DNA from: DAOUKH01 sp964291475
GTDB lineage: Bacteria > Chloroflexota > Dehalococcoidia > SHYB01
Length of the DNA stretch: 64,000 nt
NCBI GenBank assembly: GCA_964291475.2
Contig: OZ220060.1
Coordinates: 1-64,000 of the forward strand
Direction: 5' to 3'
Positions 37,650 through 46,443 of the stretch are shown here, one piece after another. Both the position numbers and the translations under genes were made by a program. The notes beneath the pieces are model-generated. The model was not told the origin of the DNA. It worked only from the letters and a program-made list of their open reading frames with translations, and made no database searches. Position 1 is the stretch's first letter, and each line of letters begins with the position of its first letter.

Positions 37650-37915
37650 CCGGCGCCCTCGGGGGCGGCTTCGATCTCGAAGTCGTAGCGTTCGATGATG
37701 GGGTTGGCGAGCAGCCGTTCGCACATGTCGTCGACCTCGCGCCGCGCCGCCTCCTCACCCGCCGCCTCGACCACGATCTCGATCAGCTTCCCGACGCGCA
37801 CGTTGCGCACCGACGAGAAACCCAGCTTCTCCAGGCCGCCCATCACGGTGAGGCCCTGCGGATCGTTGACCATCGGCTTCAGCGTGACGAAGACGCGGGC
37901 GGCGTAGGCCGTCAA
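37646..37915 (-). CDS. purS: Phosphoribosylformylglycinamidine synthase subunit PurS
   Basis: 89 residues from TTG 37915, overlapping the purC stop (TTGA). ARVFVTLKPMVNDPQGLTVM, LEKLGFSSVRNVRVGKLIEI and CERLLANPIIERYDFEI are diagnostic for PurS, the small bridging subunit of PurL/PurQ. purL and purQ are not in this window. The stop overlaps the pgk start. Confidence 0.94.
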   Translation of the reverse strand: MTAYAARVFVTLKPMVNDPQGLTVMGGLEKLGFSSVRNVRVGKLIEIVVEAAGEEAARREVDDMCERLLANPIIERYDFEIEAAPEGAG

Positions 37916-38805
37916 GACGGAAGCTCCTCCCCGGTGAGCCGTTGGTAGACCTCGCGGTAGCGGGCCGCGGTGCGTTCGACGATGTGGTCGGGAAGCTCGG
38001 GGCCGGGCGGCTCCTTGTCCCAATCGGTCGACGCCGTCCAGTCGCGGGCGATCTGCTTGTCGAACGAGTCCTGGCCGCGGCCCACGGCGTACTCGTCGGC
38101 GGGCCAGAAGCGGCTGGAGTCCGGCGTCAGGACCTCGTCGATGAGCACGATCTCGCCGTCGAGCATGCCGAACTCAAACTTGGTGTCGGCGATGATGATG
38201 CCCCGCTCCGCCGCGTAGTCGCGGGCCCAGCCGTAGACGTCGAGGGTGTACTGGTGCAGGCGGTCGGTCAGTTCCTGGCCGATGAGGTCGGCCATCTGGG
38301 CCAGCGAGATCAGCTCGTCGTGGCCCTCCTGCGCCTTCGTCGTCGGGGTAAAGAGGGGCGTGTCGAGGCGCTGGCTCTCGCCGAGCCCCTCCGGCGCCGG
38401 ATTGCCGCCGATGGTGCCGCTGCGCTTGTACTCGGCCCAGCCGGAGCCCGCGAGGTAGCCACGCACCACGCACTCGACGGGAAGGGGATCGACCTTCTTC
38501 ACGATCATCGCCCGGCGCGCGATGTCCTCGGGCAGATCGGGGTAGTAGGCGCTTGCGTTCTCGGTGTCGCGCCCCATCGCCAGCATGTGGTTGGAGACGA
38601 TGTGCCCCGTGCGCTCGAACCAGAACCGCGACAGCTCGGTGAGGACGACGCCCTTCTCTGGAATCCCCGTCGGCAACACCACGTCGAAGACCGATATGCG
38701 GTCGGTGGCGACGAAGAGCAGCGTGTCGCCAAGGTCGTAGATGTCGCGCACCTTCCCCTGCTTGCGCGGTTCGGGAAGCTGCGTCGAAGTGAGCGTGCTC
38801 GGCAT
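37912..38805 (-). CDS. purC: SAICAR synthetase
   Basis: 297 residues. KQGKVRDIYDLGDTLLFVAT, DRISVFDVVLPTGIPEKG, PVECVVRGYLAGSGWAEYKR, ADTKFEFGMLDGEIVLIDEV and TPDSSRFWPADEY match PurC. ATP-dependent joining of CAIR and aspartate. 26 bases after purB, overlapping purS. Confidence 0.97.
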   Translation of the reverse strand: MPSTLTSTQLPEPRKQGKVRDIYDLGDTLLFVATDRISVFDVVLPTGIPEKGVVLTELSRFWFERTGHIVSNHMLAMGRDTENASAYYPDLPEDIARRAMIVKKVDPLPVECVVRGYLAGSGWAEYKRSGTIGGNPAPEGLGESQRLDTPLFTPTTKAQEGHDELISLAQMADLIGQELTDRLHQYTLDVYGWARDYAAERGIIIADTKFEFGMLDGEIVLIDEVLTPDSSRFWPADEYAVGRGQDSFDKQIARDWTASTDWDKEPPGPELPDHIVERTAARYREVYQRLTGEELPS

Positions 38806-38831
38806 GCGGCCGTCCTCCTGCGTACGGCGGG

Positions 38832-40121
38832 TCAGAGCCCGAAGCGGGCGTAGACCTCGTCCACGTGTTTCAGATAGTAGTCGTAGTCGAACACCTCGGC
38901 GATCTCCGGCGCTGGGAGGACTGCGGTGACCTCCTCATCGCCTTGGAGCAGGTCGCGCAGGTGCTCGCCGGTCTCCCACGCCTCCATGGCGTTGCGCTGC
39001 ACCAGCTTGTAGGCCGCCTGGCGGGTCATCCCCTTGCCGATGAGGGCGAGGAGGACTCGCTGCGAGCAGACCAGACCGCGGCTCCCTTCCAGGTTCGCCC
39101 GCATCCGGTCGGGGAAGACGCGCAGCCCGCGCATCACGAAGGTGAAGGTGTCGAGCATGTAGTCGAGCGCGAGGCAGGAGTCGGGCAGGATGACCCGCTC
39201 CGCCGACGAGTGGCTGATGTCCCGCTCGTGCCAGAGCGCGACGTTCTCCAGCGCGGCGGTCGCATTCCCTCGCAGGACGCGGGCCAGGCCGCAGACCCGC
39301 TCGCAGAGCTCGGGGTTGCGCTTGTGCGGCATCGCCGACGAGCCCGTCTGTCCCTCGCCGAACGGCTCCTCGACCTCGCGCACCTCGGTCTTCTGCAGGC
39401 CGCGAATCTCGGTGGCGAACTTGTCCAACGACGCCCCGATAAGGGCGATCGTCTGGACGAACTGGGCGTGACGGTCGCGCTGGGTGATCTGCGTCGAGGC
39501 CTTGGCGACGTCGAGGCCCAGCCGACGGCAGGTCTCCTCCTCCACCGACGGCGGCACCGTCGCGTGGCTCCCCACCGCGCCCGAAATCTTGCCGACGGCA
39601 ACGTTGCGCCGCGCATCCGCCAGCCGCTCTTCGTGCCTCGTCATTTCATCGACCCAGACCAGCAGCTTCAGGCCAAAGCTCGTCGGCTCGCCGTGGACGC
39701 CGTGGGTGCGCCCCATGATCAGGGTGCGGCGGTGCTCCTTGGCCCGCTCGATGAAGACCTGCTTGAGCTCGGCGACGCCGGCGGCCAAGAGGTCGGCGGC
39801 GGCGCGCATCTGCAGCGCGAGGGCGGTGTCCTTGACGTCGTTCGACGTCAGGCCCAGGTGGACGAAACGGCTCTCCGGTCCCAGCGATTCGGCGACGGAG
39901 TGGAGGAACGAGTTGATGTCGTGGCGCGTCTCCGCGAGGGCGCGGTTGATGCCGTCGATGTCATACCGCGCGCCGCGGATCTTCGCCATCGAGTCGGCGT
40001 CGATCTCGCCTTCGGCGGCCCACGCCTCACAGACGGCAATCTCGACTTCGAGCCAGGTGTCGTAGAGGGTGGTCTCGCTCCAGACGCGCGCCATTTCAGG
40101 TCTGGAGTACTTATCGATCAT
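38832..40121 (-). CDS. purB: Adenylosuccinate lyase
   Basis: 429 residues. Fumarase/aspartase superfamily: HLGLTSNDVKDTALALQM, MGRTHGVHGEPTSFGLKLLV and the signature GQTGSSAMPHKRNPELCERV. Cleaves SAICAR and adenylosuccinate. It sits between purE and purC. Confidence 0.97.
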   Translation of the reverse strand: MIDKYSRPEMARVWSETTLYDTWLEVEIAVCEAWAAEGEIDADSMAKIRGARYDIDGINRALAETRHDINSFLHSVAESLGPESRFVHLGLTSNDVKDTALALQMRAAADLLAAGVAELKQVFIERAKEHRRTLIMGRTHGVHGEPTSFGLKLLVWVDEMTRHEERLADARRNVAVGKISGAVGSHATVPPSVEEETCRRLGLDVAKASTQITQRDRHAQFVQTIALIGASLDKFATEIRGLQKTEVREVEEPFGEGQTGSSAMPHKRNPELCERVCGLARVLRGNATAALENVALWHERDISHSSAERVILPDSCLALDYMLDTFTFVMRGLRVFPDRMRANLEGSRGLVCSQRVLLALIGKGMTRQAAYKLVQRNAMEAWETGEHLRDLLQGDEEVTAVLPAPEIAEVFDYDYYLKHVDEVYARFGL

Positions 40122-40201
40122 CGGTGGACCTCGACCGCGGCCCTCCGGCGTCGTACCGGAGGGGCTTCCATTCTATACCCGGCCGCCCGGCGCTTCGAGC
40201 C

Positions 40202-40660
40202 TTAGCCCGACCGCAGGCCGGCACGGTAATCGTCGTAGTTCTTGCGGATCTCCGGGTGGCTTGCACCGAGTATCTGCGCCGCGAGAAAGGCCGCGTTCCG
40301 CGCCCCCCACGACCCCACGGCCACCGTCGCCACCGGTATCCCCGGCGGCATCTGCGCGATGGCGTAGAGCGAGTCGACGCCCTTGAGCTCGCTGGTGGGC
40401 AGGGGCACGCCGATGACGGGACGCGTCGTCCACGCCGCCGTCGCGCCCGGCAGCGCGGCTGCCCCGCCGGCGGCGCAGATGAAGACCTCCACCCCCGCCG
40501 CCTCGGCGGCCAGGATATGGTCCCGCAGTTTCTCCGGCGTGCGGTGCGCCGAGATCACGTGTACCTCGTGCGCGACGCCCATCTGGTCGAGCACCGCCGC
40601 GGTCTCGTCGACGTACGGCTGGTCCGTCTTGCTGCCCATCAGTACCGAAACTAGCGCCAT
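40202..40660 (-). CDS. purE: N5-carboxyaminoimidazole ribonucleotide mutase
   Basis: 152 residues. VSVLMGSKTDQPYVDETAAV, EVHVISAHRTPEKLRDHI, FICAAGGAAALPGATAAWTT, RPVIGVPLPTSELKGVDSL. GSKTD replaces the more common GSxSD, but the SAHRTP active site is intact. No purK is adjacent, so the carboxylation route (class I or II) is not settled. Confidence 0.95.
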   Translation of the reverse strand: MALVSVLMGSKTDQPYVDETAAVLDQMGVAHEVHVISAHRTPEKLRDHILAAEAAGVEVFICAAGGAAALPGATAAWTTRPVIGVPLPTSELKGVDSLYAIAQMPPGIPVATVAVGSWGARNAAFLAAQILGASHPEIRKNYDDYRAGLRSG

Positions 40661-40694
40661 CAGACTCCCTTTCGTTTCCTTCGTCCTTCCGTCG

Positions 40695-42029
40695 TCAAAC
40701 CCGTCCGCCGCTCGACGCGGCCCTGCCTATGACTTCCCTTCCTTGTGCGCCCGGCTGCGTCTCGACGGCGCGGGCGGCGATGTCCTCACGGTAGTGCGCG
40801 CCGTCGAAGCCGATGCGCCGGACGTTCTCGTAGGCGCGGGACCGCGCCTCGGCGATGCCGTCGCCCAAAGCCGCCACCAACAGGACGCGCCCGCCGTCGG
40901 TGAGGACGTTAGCACCATCACGTCGAGCCCCCGCGTAGAAGACCGCCGCCGACTCGTCCACGCGGTCGAGGCCGTCGATGGCCTTGCCCGTCTCATACGA
41001 GCCGGGGTAGCCGCCGGAGGCCATCACCACGCCGACGCAGGGGCGTTCGTCCCACGCAAGCGTTATGTCGTCGAGCCGGCCGTCCAGCGCCGCCTCGATA
41101 ACGTCGAGCAGGTCCGTCCGCAGGCGCGGCAGGATCACCTGGGTCTCGGGGTCGCCGAGGCGGCAGTTGAACTCCAGCACCGACACCCTGCCGTCATGCA
41201 ACATCAGGCCCGCGTAGAGCACGCCGGTGTAGGGGCGGCCCATTGCGGCCATCTGCCGCACCACCGGCGAGATCACGGTGCGCTCGACCTCCGCCACGGC
41301 GGCATCGTCGAGAAATTCCGGCGGGCTGTAGCTGCCCATGCCGCCGGTGTTCGGGCCGGCGTCGCCGTCGAAGACCCGCTTGTAGTCGCAGGCGGGAATC
41401 GTCATCAGGACGTGTTCGCCGTCGCAGAAGGCGAACACGCTCGCCTCGACGCCGGGCAGGCGCTCCTCGATCACCACCCGCGACCCAGCCTCGCCGAAGA
41501 CGCGGTCGATCATCATCGCGTCGACGGCGGCAAGCGCTTCCTCGGTAGTATCGGCCACGACCACGCCCTTGCCCGCGGCGAGGCCGTCCGCCTTCACCAC
41601 CGGCGGCTCGTCGAGGGCGCGCACGTAGGCCCTCGCCTCGTCGGGGTCGTCGAATGCCCGCCCTTCGGCGCACCGCACCCCCGCCGCCTCCATGACGGAG
41701 CGGGCGAAAGCCTTGCTCGACTCGATCTCCGCAGCCTTCCGGGTGGGGCCGAACGCCCGTACCCCGGCGGCGGTCAGGGCGTCGACGGCCCCGGCGGCCA
41801 GCGGCGCCTCCGGCCCGACGACGGCGAGATCGATGGCGTGCTCCTTGGCCGCGGCCACCAGCGCCGGAACGTCGGTCGCGTCGAAGAGCAGGTTAGTACC
41901 AAGCTCGGCGGTGCCCGCGTTCCCCGGCGCGGCGAAGAGCGCGCCCACGCGCGGGCTCTGGCTCAGCTTCCAGGCAAGGGCGTGCTCGCGGCCCCCGTTG
42001 CCGATGATGAGGACGTTCAGTTCGCTCAT
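40695..42029 (-). CDS. purD: Phosphoribosylamine-glycine ligase
   Basis: 444 residues. ATP-grasp enzyme: LNVLIIGNGGREHALAWKLS, APGNAGTAELGTN, VVKADGLAAGKGVVVADTTE, GPNTGGMGSYSPPEFL and FNCRLGDPETQVILPRL. Intact frame; about 25 bases after guaA. Confidence 0.97.
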   Translation of the reverse strand: MSELNVLIIGNGGREHALAWKLSQSPRVGALFAAPGNAGTAELGTNLLFDATDVPALVAAAKEHAIDLAVVGPEAPLAAGAVDALTAAGVRAFGPTRKAAEIESSKAFARSVMEAAGVRCAEGRAFDDPDEARAYVRALDEPPVVKADGLAAGKGVVVADTTEEALAAVDAMMIDRVFGEAGSRVVIEERLPGVEASVFAFCDGEHVLMTIPACDYKRVFDGDAGPNTGGMGSYSPPEFLDDAAVAEVERTVISPVVRQMAAMGRPYTGVLYAGLMLHDGRVSVLEFNCRLGDPETQVILPRLRTDLLDVIEAALDGRLDDITLAWDERPCVGVVMASGGYPGSYETGKAIDGLDRVDESAAVFYAGARRDGANVLTDGGRVLLVAALGDGIAEARSRAYENVRRIGFDGAHYREDIAARAVETQPGAQGREVIGRAASSGGRV

Positions 42030-42054
42030 TTCCGGGGCGCGGACAGGCGCGGCG

Positions 42055-43722
42055 CTACTCCCACTCGATCGTGCCCGGCGGCTTGCTCGTAATGTCGTAG
42101 ACGACCCGGTTCACGCCCGGCACGTCGTTGACGATCCGGTTCGATATCTTGGCGAGGAGGTCGTAAGGCAGGCGGGCCCAGTCCGCCGTCATCGCGTCCT
42201 CGCTGGTCACCGCCCGAATGGCGACGACGTGGCCGTAGGTGCGGTGGTCGCCCATGACGCCGACGCTCGAGCTGCCCGTCAGCACCGCGAAGGTCTGCCA
42301 CAGATCGCGGTAGAGCTTCGCCTTCTTGATCTCGTTCATCACCACCCAGTCGGCGCCCCGCAGCGTTTCCAGCTTCTCATGCGTCACCTCGCCGATGATG
42401 CGGATGGCGAGCCCCGGCCCGGGGAACGGCTGCCGGTAGACCATGTCTTCGGAAAGCCCCAGCGCGAGGCCGACCTCGCGCACCTCGTCCTTGAACAGGT
42501 TCCGCAGCGGCTCGATCAGGCTGAGCTTCATCTCTTCGGGCAGGCCGCCGACGTTGTGGTGCGTCTTGATCGTGACGGCGTTCTTCGACGATGCCGCGCT
42601 CTCGATCACGTCGGGGTACAGCGTGCCCTGGGCCAGGAAGTCGGCGTCCTTGATCTTCGCCGCCTCCTCCTCGAAGACCGCGATGAACTCCCTGCCGATC
42701 CTCTTGCGCTTCTCTTCCGGGTCGGTCACGCCGGCGAGGCACGTTAGGAACCGTTCGCCCGCCTTGCTGTGGATGATATTCATGCGCAGGTTGTGGTCGA
42801 ACTGCCGGAAGACGCGCTCCGACTCTTCGAGCCGCAGCAGGCCGTTGTCCACGAAGATGCACGTCAGTTGGTCGCCGACGGCGCGGTGGACGATCGCCGC
42901 CACGACGGTGGAGTCCACTCCACCGGAAAGCGCGCAGACCACGCGCCCCGTCCCCACCTGAGCCCGGATCTTCTCCACCTGCTCCTCGATGAAGTTGTCC
43001 GGGGTCCAGTCGCCGGAGCAGCCGCAGAGGTTGTAGAGGAAGTTGTGGATGACTTCCTTCCCCTGCTGTGTGTGGACGACCTCGGGGTGGAACTGCAGGC
43101 CGATGAGGCCGGCGTCGTTGCCCATGACCGCGACGGGGCTGTTGTCGGTGAAGGCCAGGCTCCGAAAGCCCTGCGGCATCTCGGCGACCTTGTCGCCGTG
43201 GCTCATCCACACCGGCACCGACGAGGGCACGTTCTCGAACAGCGGGAACTCCTCGTCGTTCTGGTGAAGGACGGCATGCCCGTACTCGCGGCGCTCGCTG
43301 GGCTCGACTCGCCCGCCGAGCTGGTGCGCCATGAGCTGCATCCCGTAGCAGATGCCGAGCACCGGCACGCGCTGGTCGAAGACGCCGGCGGGGGCGATCG
43401 GCGCGTCCTTCTCGTAGACGCTCGCCGGGCCGCCGGAGAGGATGAACCCCTTGGGGTTCAGCTCCTCGATCTTCTCCCACGGCGTGTCGTGAGGGAGGAG
43501 CTCGCAGTAGACGTTCATCTCGCGCACGCGGCGCGCGATCAGCATGCTGTACTGGGAGCCGAAGTCCAGGACGACCACGGTCTCCTGGCGCTTCGCGGGG
43601 GGCGGGGGAGTGGAGACGGCCTCTCGGCGCTCCTTCTCCTTCGCAATTCCCAGGTAGGTCGATACTTCGACGTCCCCGCTGACGGAGACACGCGGGCCCT
43701 GGTCTTCGACCGCTCGCTCCAC
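42055..43722 (-). CDS. guaA: GMP synthase (glutamine-hydrolysing)
   Basis: 555 residues from GTG 43722, five bases after AGGAGG. An N-terminal stretch of about 46 residues precedes the amidotransferase domain and is not usual. Glutaminase motifs: VVVLDFGSQYSMLIARRVRE, VLGICYGMQLMAHQLGG, GLQFHPEVVHTQQGKEV. The synthase P-loop is VCALSGGVDSTVVAAIVHRA; RQPFPGPGLAIRIIGEVT and the C-terminal KPPGTIEWE follow. First gene of the long minus-strand train. Confidence 0.96.
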   Translation of the reverse strand: MERAVEDQGPRVSVSGDVEVSTYLGIAKEKERREAVSTPPPPAKRQETVVVLDFGSQYSMLIARRVREMNVYCELLPHDTPWEKIEELNPKGFILSGGPASVYEKDAPIAPAGVFDQRVPVLGICYGMQLMAHQLGGRVEPSERREYGHAVLHQNDEEFPLFENVPSSVPVWMSHGDKVAEMPQGFRSLAFTDNSPVAVMGNDAGLIGLQFHPEVVHTQQGKEVIHNFLYNLCGCSGDWTPDNFIEEQVEKIRAQVGTGRVVCALSGGVDSTVVAAIVHRAVGDQLTCIFVDNGLLRLEESERVFRQFDHNLRMNIIHSKAGERFLTCLAGVTDPEEKRKRIGREFIAVFEEEAAKIKDADFLAQGTLYPDVIESAASSKNAVTIKTHHNVGGLPEEMKLSLIEPLRNLFKDEVREVGLALGLSEDMVYRQPFPGPGLAIRIIGEVTHEKLETLRGADWVVMNEIKKAKLYRDLWQTFAVLTGSSSVGVMGDHRTYGHVVAIRAVTSEDAMTADWARLPYDLLAKISNRIVNDVPGVNRVVYDITSKPPGTIEWE

Positions 43723-43753
43723 CGAGCCCTCCTGGGAAAATGGGGGCCTAGCG

Positions 43754-43767
43754 TAGCACCTGTGCTA
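43754..43767. promoter_or_regulatory. Shared palindrome in the guaA/tsaC divergent promoter
   Basis: TAGCAC-CT-GTGCTA, a perfect inverted repeat. It lies between the -35 and -10 of the minus-strand guaA promoter and overlaps the -10 (TATACT) of the plus-strand tsaC promoter, a position suited to a repressor controlling both directions. The regulator is not identified. Confidence 0.55.
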
Positions 43768-43771
43768 TACT
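43763..43771 (+). promoter_or_regulatory. tsaC promoter, extended -10
   Basis: TGC-TATACT reads as an extended -10 element; no good -35 lies upstream. Predicted start near 43778 leaves a leader of about a dozen bases containing AAGGAG before the GTG at 43791. Confidence 0.55.
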
Positions 43772-43790
43772 CAGTCAAGGAGTCACAGGC

Positions 43791-44402
43791 GTGCGCCAAC
43801 AGATTGAGACCGCTCTTTTGGTCCTCCAGCGGGGCGGCCTTGTCGCCTACCCCACCGACACCGTCTACGGCCTCGGCGCCGACGCCGCAAACCCCGACGC
43901 CGTCCGCCGCGTCTTCGCCGCAAAACGGCGCTCCCTCGACCTTCCCCTGCCTCTCCTCGCCGCCGACCTCGACATGCTCCGCCGCGCCGCGCCCGGCGTC
44001 CCCGAGGACATCCTCGCGCGGCTTTCCGCCTTCATCCCCGGCGCCTTGACCATCGTGGCCCGCGCCGCGCCGTGGGTGCCGCCGGAGGTCACCGCCGGCG
44101 GGCCGTCCGTCGCCGTGCGCGTCCCCGGCCACGACCTGTGCCGCGCGCTCTGCGCCGCCCTCGGCGGCCCCATCGTCGGCACCAGCGCCAACCTCCACGG
44201 CGGGCCCACGCCGCGCACCGCCGACGAGGTCGTGCGCCAGCTCGGCGATAGCGTAGACTACGTGATCGAAGGCGAGTGCTCGGGCGGCGTGGAATCGACG
44301 GTGCTCGACCTCACCGTCGACCCTCCCAACGTCCTGCGCCAGGGCGCCATAGCCGAGGAAACCCTGCGGCAAGCACTGGGTACCGCCCCCGCGGCGAAGT
44401 AG
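43791..44402 (+). CDS. tsaC: L-threonylcarbamoyladenylate synthase
   Basis: 203 residues from GTG 43791. Sua5/YciO/YrdC fold: GGLVAYPTDTVYGLGADAAN, FAAKRRSLDLPLPLLAADLD, VAVRVPGHDLCRAL, GTSANLHGGPTPRTADEV and GGVESTVLDLT. First step of the t6A37 tRNA modification. KRR/LPLP in place of KxRP is a common variant. It is a YrdC-domain-only protein. Confidence 0.93.
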   Translation: MRQQIETALLVLQRGGLVAYPTDTVYGLGADAANPDAVRRVFAAKRRSLDLPLPLLAADLDMLRRAAPGVPEDILARLSAFIPGALTIVARAAPWVPPEVTAGGPSVAVRVPGHDLCRALCAALGGPIVGTSANLHGGPTPRTADEVVRQLGDSVDYVIEGECSGGVESTVLDLTVDPPNVLRQGAIAEETLRQALGTAPAAK

Positions 44403-44410
44403 CACCAACC

Positions 44411-45448
44411 ATGAGAACCATCAGGCCCGCCGCGCTCGACCGTTACGGCCCCCTCATCGAAGCGCGCCTCAGGCGGGCCGTCGGCGAGCGCGGGGCGCTC
44501 CTCTCCCAGATGCTGAACTACCAGCTCGGCTGGACCGACCGAGCCGGCCTCCCCGCCGACGCCGGCTCCGCCGACCGCCCTCACGGCGTCCTCTGCCTCC
44601 TCGCGGCGGAGGCCGCGGGAGGCTCGCGCGACGCCGCCATGCCCGCCGCCGCGGCCATCGAGCTCGTGCGCGGCTTCTACCGCGTCCACCGCGACCTGCG
44701 CGAGGGCGACCCCGGCCCTCCCGACCGGCCCACGCTCTGGTGGGCGTGGGGCCACGCGCAGGGCATCAACGCCGGCGACGCCCTCTATGCCCAGGCCCGC
44801 CTCACCCTCATGGACGCCGCCGAGACCGGCCTCCCCGCCGAAGCCGTCCTCGACGCCTGCCACATCCTCGACCGGGGCTGCCTCGACCTGTTCTTGGCCC
44901 AACACGCCCTCATCGAGATCGAAGAGCAGGACTCGCCCGACCCCGCCGACTACACCGGCATCGTCGAGCGGACCGACGGGATGCTCGCCGCCACCGCCGC
45001 CGCGCTTGGCGCCGCCGTCGCCGGCGCCGGGGACGAGGCCCGCGAGGCGGCGGCCCGTTCCGGGGCCTGCTTCGGAGCGGCCTGGAGGCTGCGGGCGGAG
45101 ATCGACGGGCTCACCATCGGCGGGCGCACCGCCGCCATCGAGCACATCGGCAAGGGCCGCACCCTTCCCGTCATCTACGCCCTCGCCAACGCCTCCGGCG
45201 CCGACCTCGACGCCATCGAGCGCGTCCGCGCCCACGCCGGCCCGCTCACCGACGAAGACGTCGACGCCGCCGTCGCGGCCATCGAGCGCTGCGGCGCGCG
45301 CGCCCACGTGGAGGGCTTGATCGACGGGCTGACACGCGACGGCGAGGCCGCGCTCGCCCAGTCCGGCTTTGCTCCCGAGAGCGCCGAGGCAATCACCGCC
45401 TTGGGCCGCTACTACACCGAACCCAGGACTACTGGGACATCACCATGA
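44411..45448 (+). CDS. Polyprenyl synthetase family protein lacking Asp-rich motifs
   Basis: 345 residues from ATG 44411. The layout fits isoprenyl diphosphate synthases: LCLLAAEAAGG, ELVRGFYRVHRDLREGDPGP, RPTLWWAWGHAQGINAGDAL and the helical C-terminal half. The first Asp-rich motif (DDxxD), expected after VH, reads RDLREGD, and no clear second DDxxD is present, so prenyl transfer may be lost or changed. It overlaps the DUF502 gene (ATGA). Confidence 0.8.
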   Translation: MRTIRPAALDRYGPLIEARLRRAVGERGALLSQMLNYQLGWTDRAGLPADAGSADRPHGVLCLLAAEAAGGSRDAAMPAAAAIELVRGFYRVHRDLREGDPGPPDRPTLWWAWGHAQGINAGDALYAQARLTLMDAAETGLPAEAVLDACHILDRGCLDLFLAQHALIEIEEQDSPDPADYTGIVERTDGMLAATAAALGAAVAGAGDEAREAAARSGACFGAAWRLRAEIDGLTIGGRTAAIEHIGKGRTLPVIYALANASGADLDAIERVRAHAGPLTDEDVDAAVAAIERCGARAHVEGLIDGLTRDGEAALAQSGFAPESAEAITALGRYYTEPRTTGTSP

Positions 45449-46167
45449 CCCCGGACCCTCGCCCTGAAGCCCACGGAATCCTGAGCCGGGCGGGCCAACA
45501 CCTGCGCCGCACCTTCATCGCGGGCCTGCTCGCGCTGATTCCCCTCGCCGTCACCTTCTTCGTACTCCGCTTCTTCTTCACCACGCTCGACGACGCCGTG
45601 CAACCCCTCGTCGAGCGCGCCTTCGACCGCGAGATTCCCGGCGTCGGCATCGGCCTCATGATCGTGTTCATCTATCTCGCCGGCCTGGTTATGGCCAACT
45701 TCATCGGGCGCCGCCTCGTCGGCTACGCCGAGAACGTCATCCTGCGCGTCCCCATCGTCCGCTGGCTCTACAACCTCACCAAGCAGGTCATCGACTCGCT
45801 CTCCGTCTCCGGCAGCGCCAAGCTCCGGGTCGTCCTCGCCGAGTGGCCCAAGAAGGGCACCTACACCATCGGCTTCCACACCAGCACCGTCCAAGGCGAG
45901 GACGGGCGCATGTACCACTCCGTGCTCATCCCCACGACGCCAACGCCCCAAACCGGCCTCATGGCCTATCTGCCCGAGGACGAGGTCATCGCCACCCAGC
46001 TCACCGTCGCCGAGGGCATCAAGCTCGTCGTCTCCAGCGGCGTCCTCTCCCCGAGCGACCTCATGCAGCACATCAAGGATGCCCCCGAGCCGCCCCTCAC
46101 CCAGGACGTAGAAGAACTCGAAGCCGTCCTGTCCGAAGACCTCGCGGAGGGCTGGACGAAGCACTAG
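45445..46167 (+). CDS. DUF502 family membrane protein
   Basis: 240 residues from ATG 45445. Two membrane spans, TFIAGLLALIPLAVTFFVLR and GIGLMIVFIYLAGLVMANFI, are followed by RVPIVRWLYNLTKQVIDSLS, VLAEWPKKGTYTIGFHTS and VLIPTTPTPQTGLMAYLPED, the DUF502 pattern. Function unknown; the family resembles membrane-anchored proteins linked to lipid or isoprenoid loci. Coupled to the preceding polyprenyl synthetase-like gene. Confidence 0.92.
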   Translation: MTPDPRPEAHGILSRAGQHLRRTFIAGLLALIPLAVTFFVLRFFFTTLDDAVQPLVERAFDREIPGVGIGLMIVFIYLAGLVMANFIGRRLVGYAENVILRVPIVRWLYNLTKQVIDSLSVSGSAKLRVVLAEWPKKGTYTIGFHTSTVQGEDGRMYHSVLIPTTPTPQTGLMAYLPEDEVIATQLTVAEGIKLVVSSGVLSPSDLMQHIKDAPEPPLTQDVEELEAVLSEDLAEGWTKH

Positions 46168-46443
46168 CCGGACGCTAGTCAAGCCTCTCCCCCTTCCCCT
46201 GTAGGGGCGATTCGCGAATCGCCCGTTCCTATCCCCCGAACGGCCTCTCGGGGGCAGGCTCAAGGTTACGCAGGGGATCGTCCGTGTAGGGACAACCCTC
46301 GTGGTTGCCCAGGGGCGCGGGCGGGGTCTTCCCCTTCCCCTGTAGGGGCGATTCGCGAATCGCCCGTTCCCTTAAGCCTCTCCCCCTCTAGGGGAGATTG
46401 AGAGAGGGCACGCGCCCGCAGGGCGCGCGGGCGCGAGCCGCGC
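46168..46443. repeat. R2, R3 and R1 repeats after the DUF502 gene
   Basis: Two near-identical copies of CCCCTGTAGGGGCGATTCGCG with the palindrome GGGCGATTCGCGAATCGCCC (46205-46224 and 46346-46365), an AAGGTTACGCAGGGG (R3) piece near 46261, and an R1 copy at 46377-46430. No gene. The genes on both sides converge here. Confidence 0.8.

Larger units (their letters stand above)
43750..43778 (-). promoter_or_regulatory. guaA promoter
   Basis: Minus strand TTGACT (43778-43773), 17-base spacer, TACGCT (43755-43750), about 28 bases before the guaA GTG. The spacer contains a 14-base palindrome. Confidence 0.65.
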
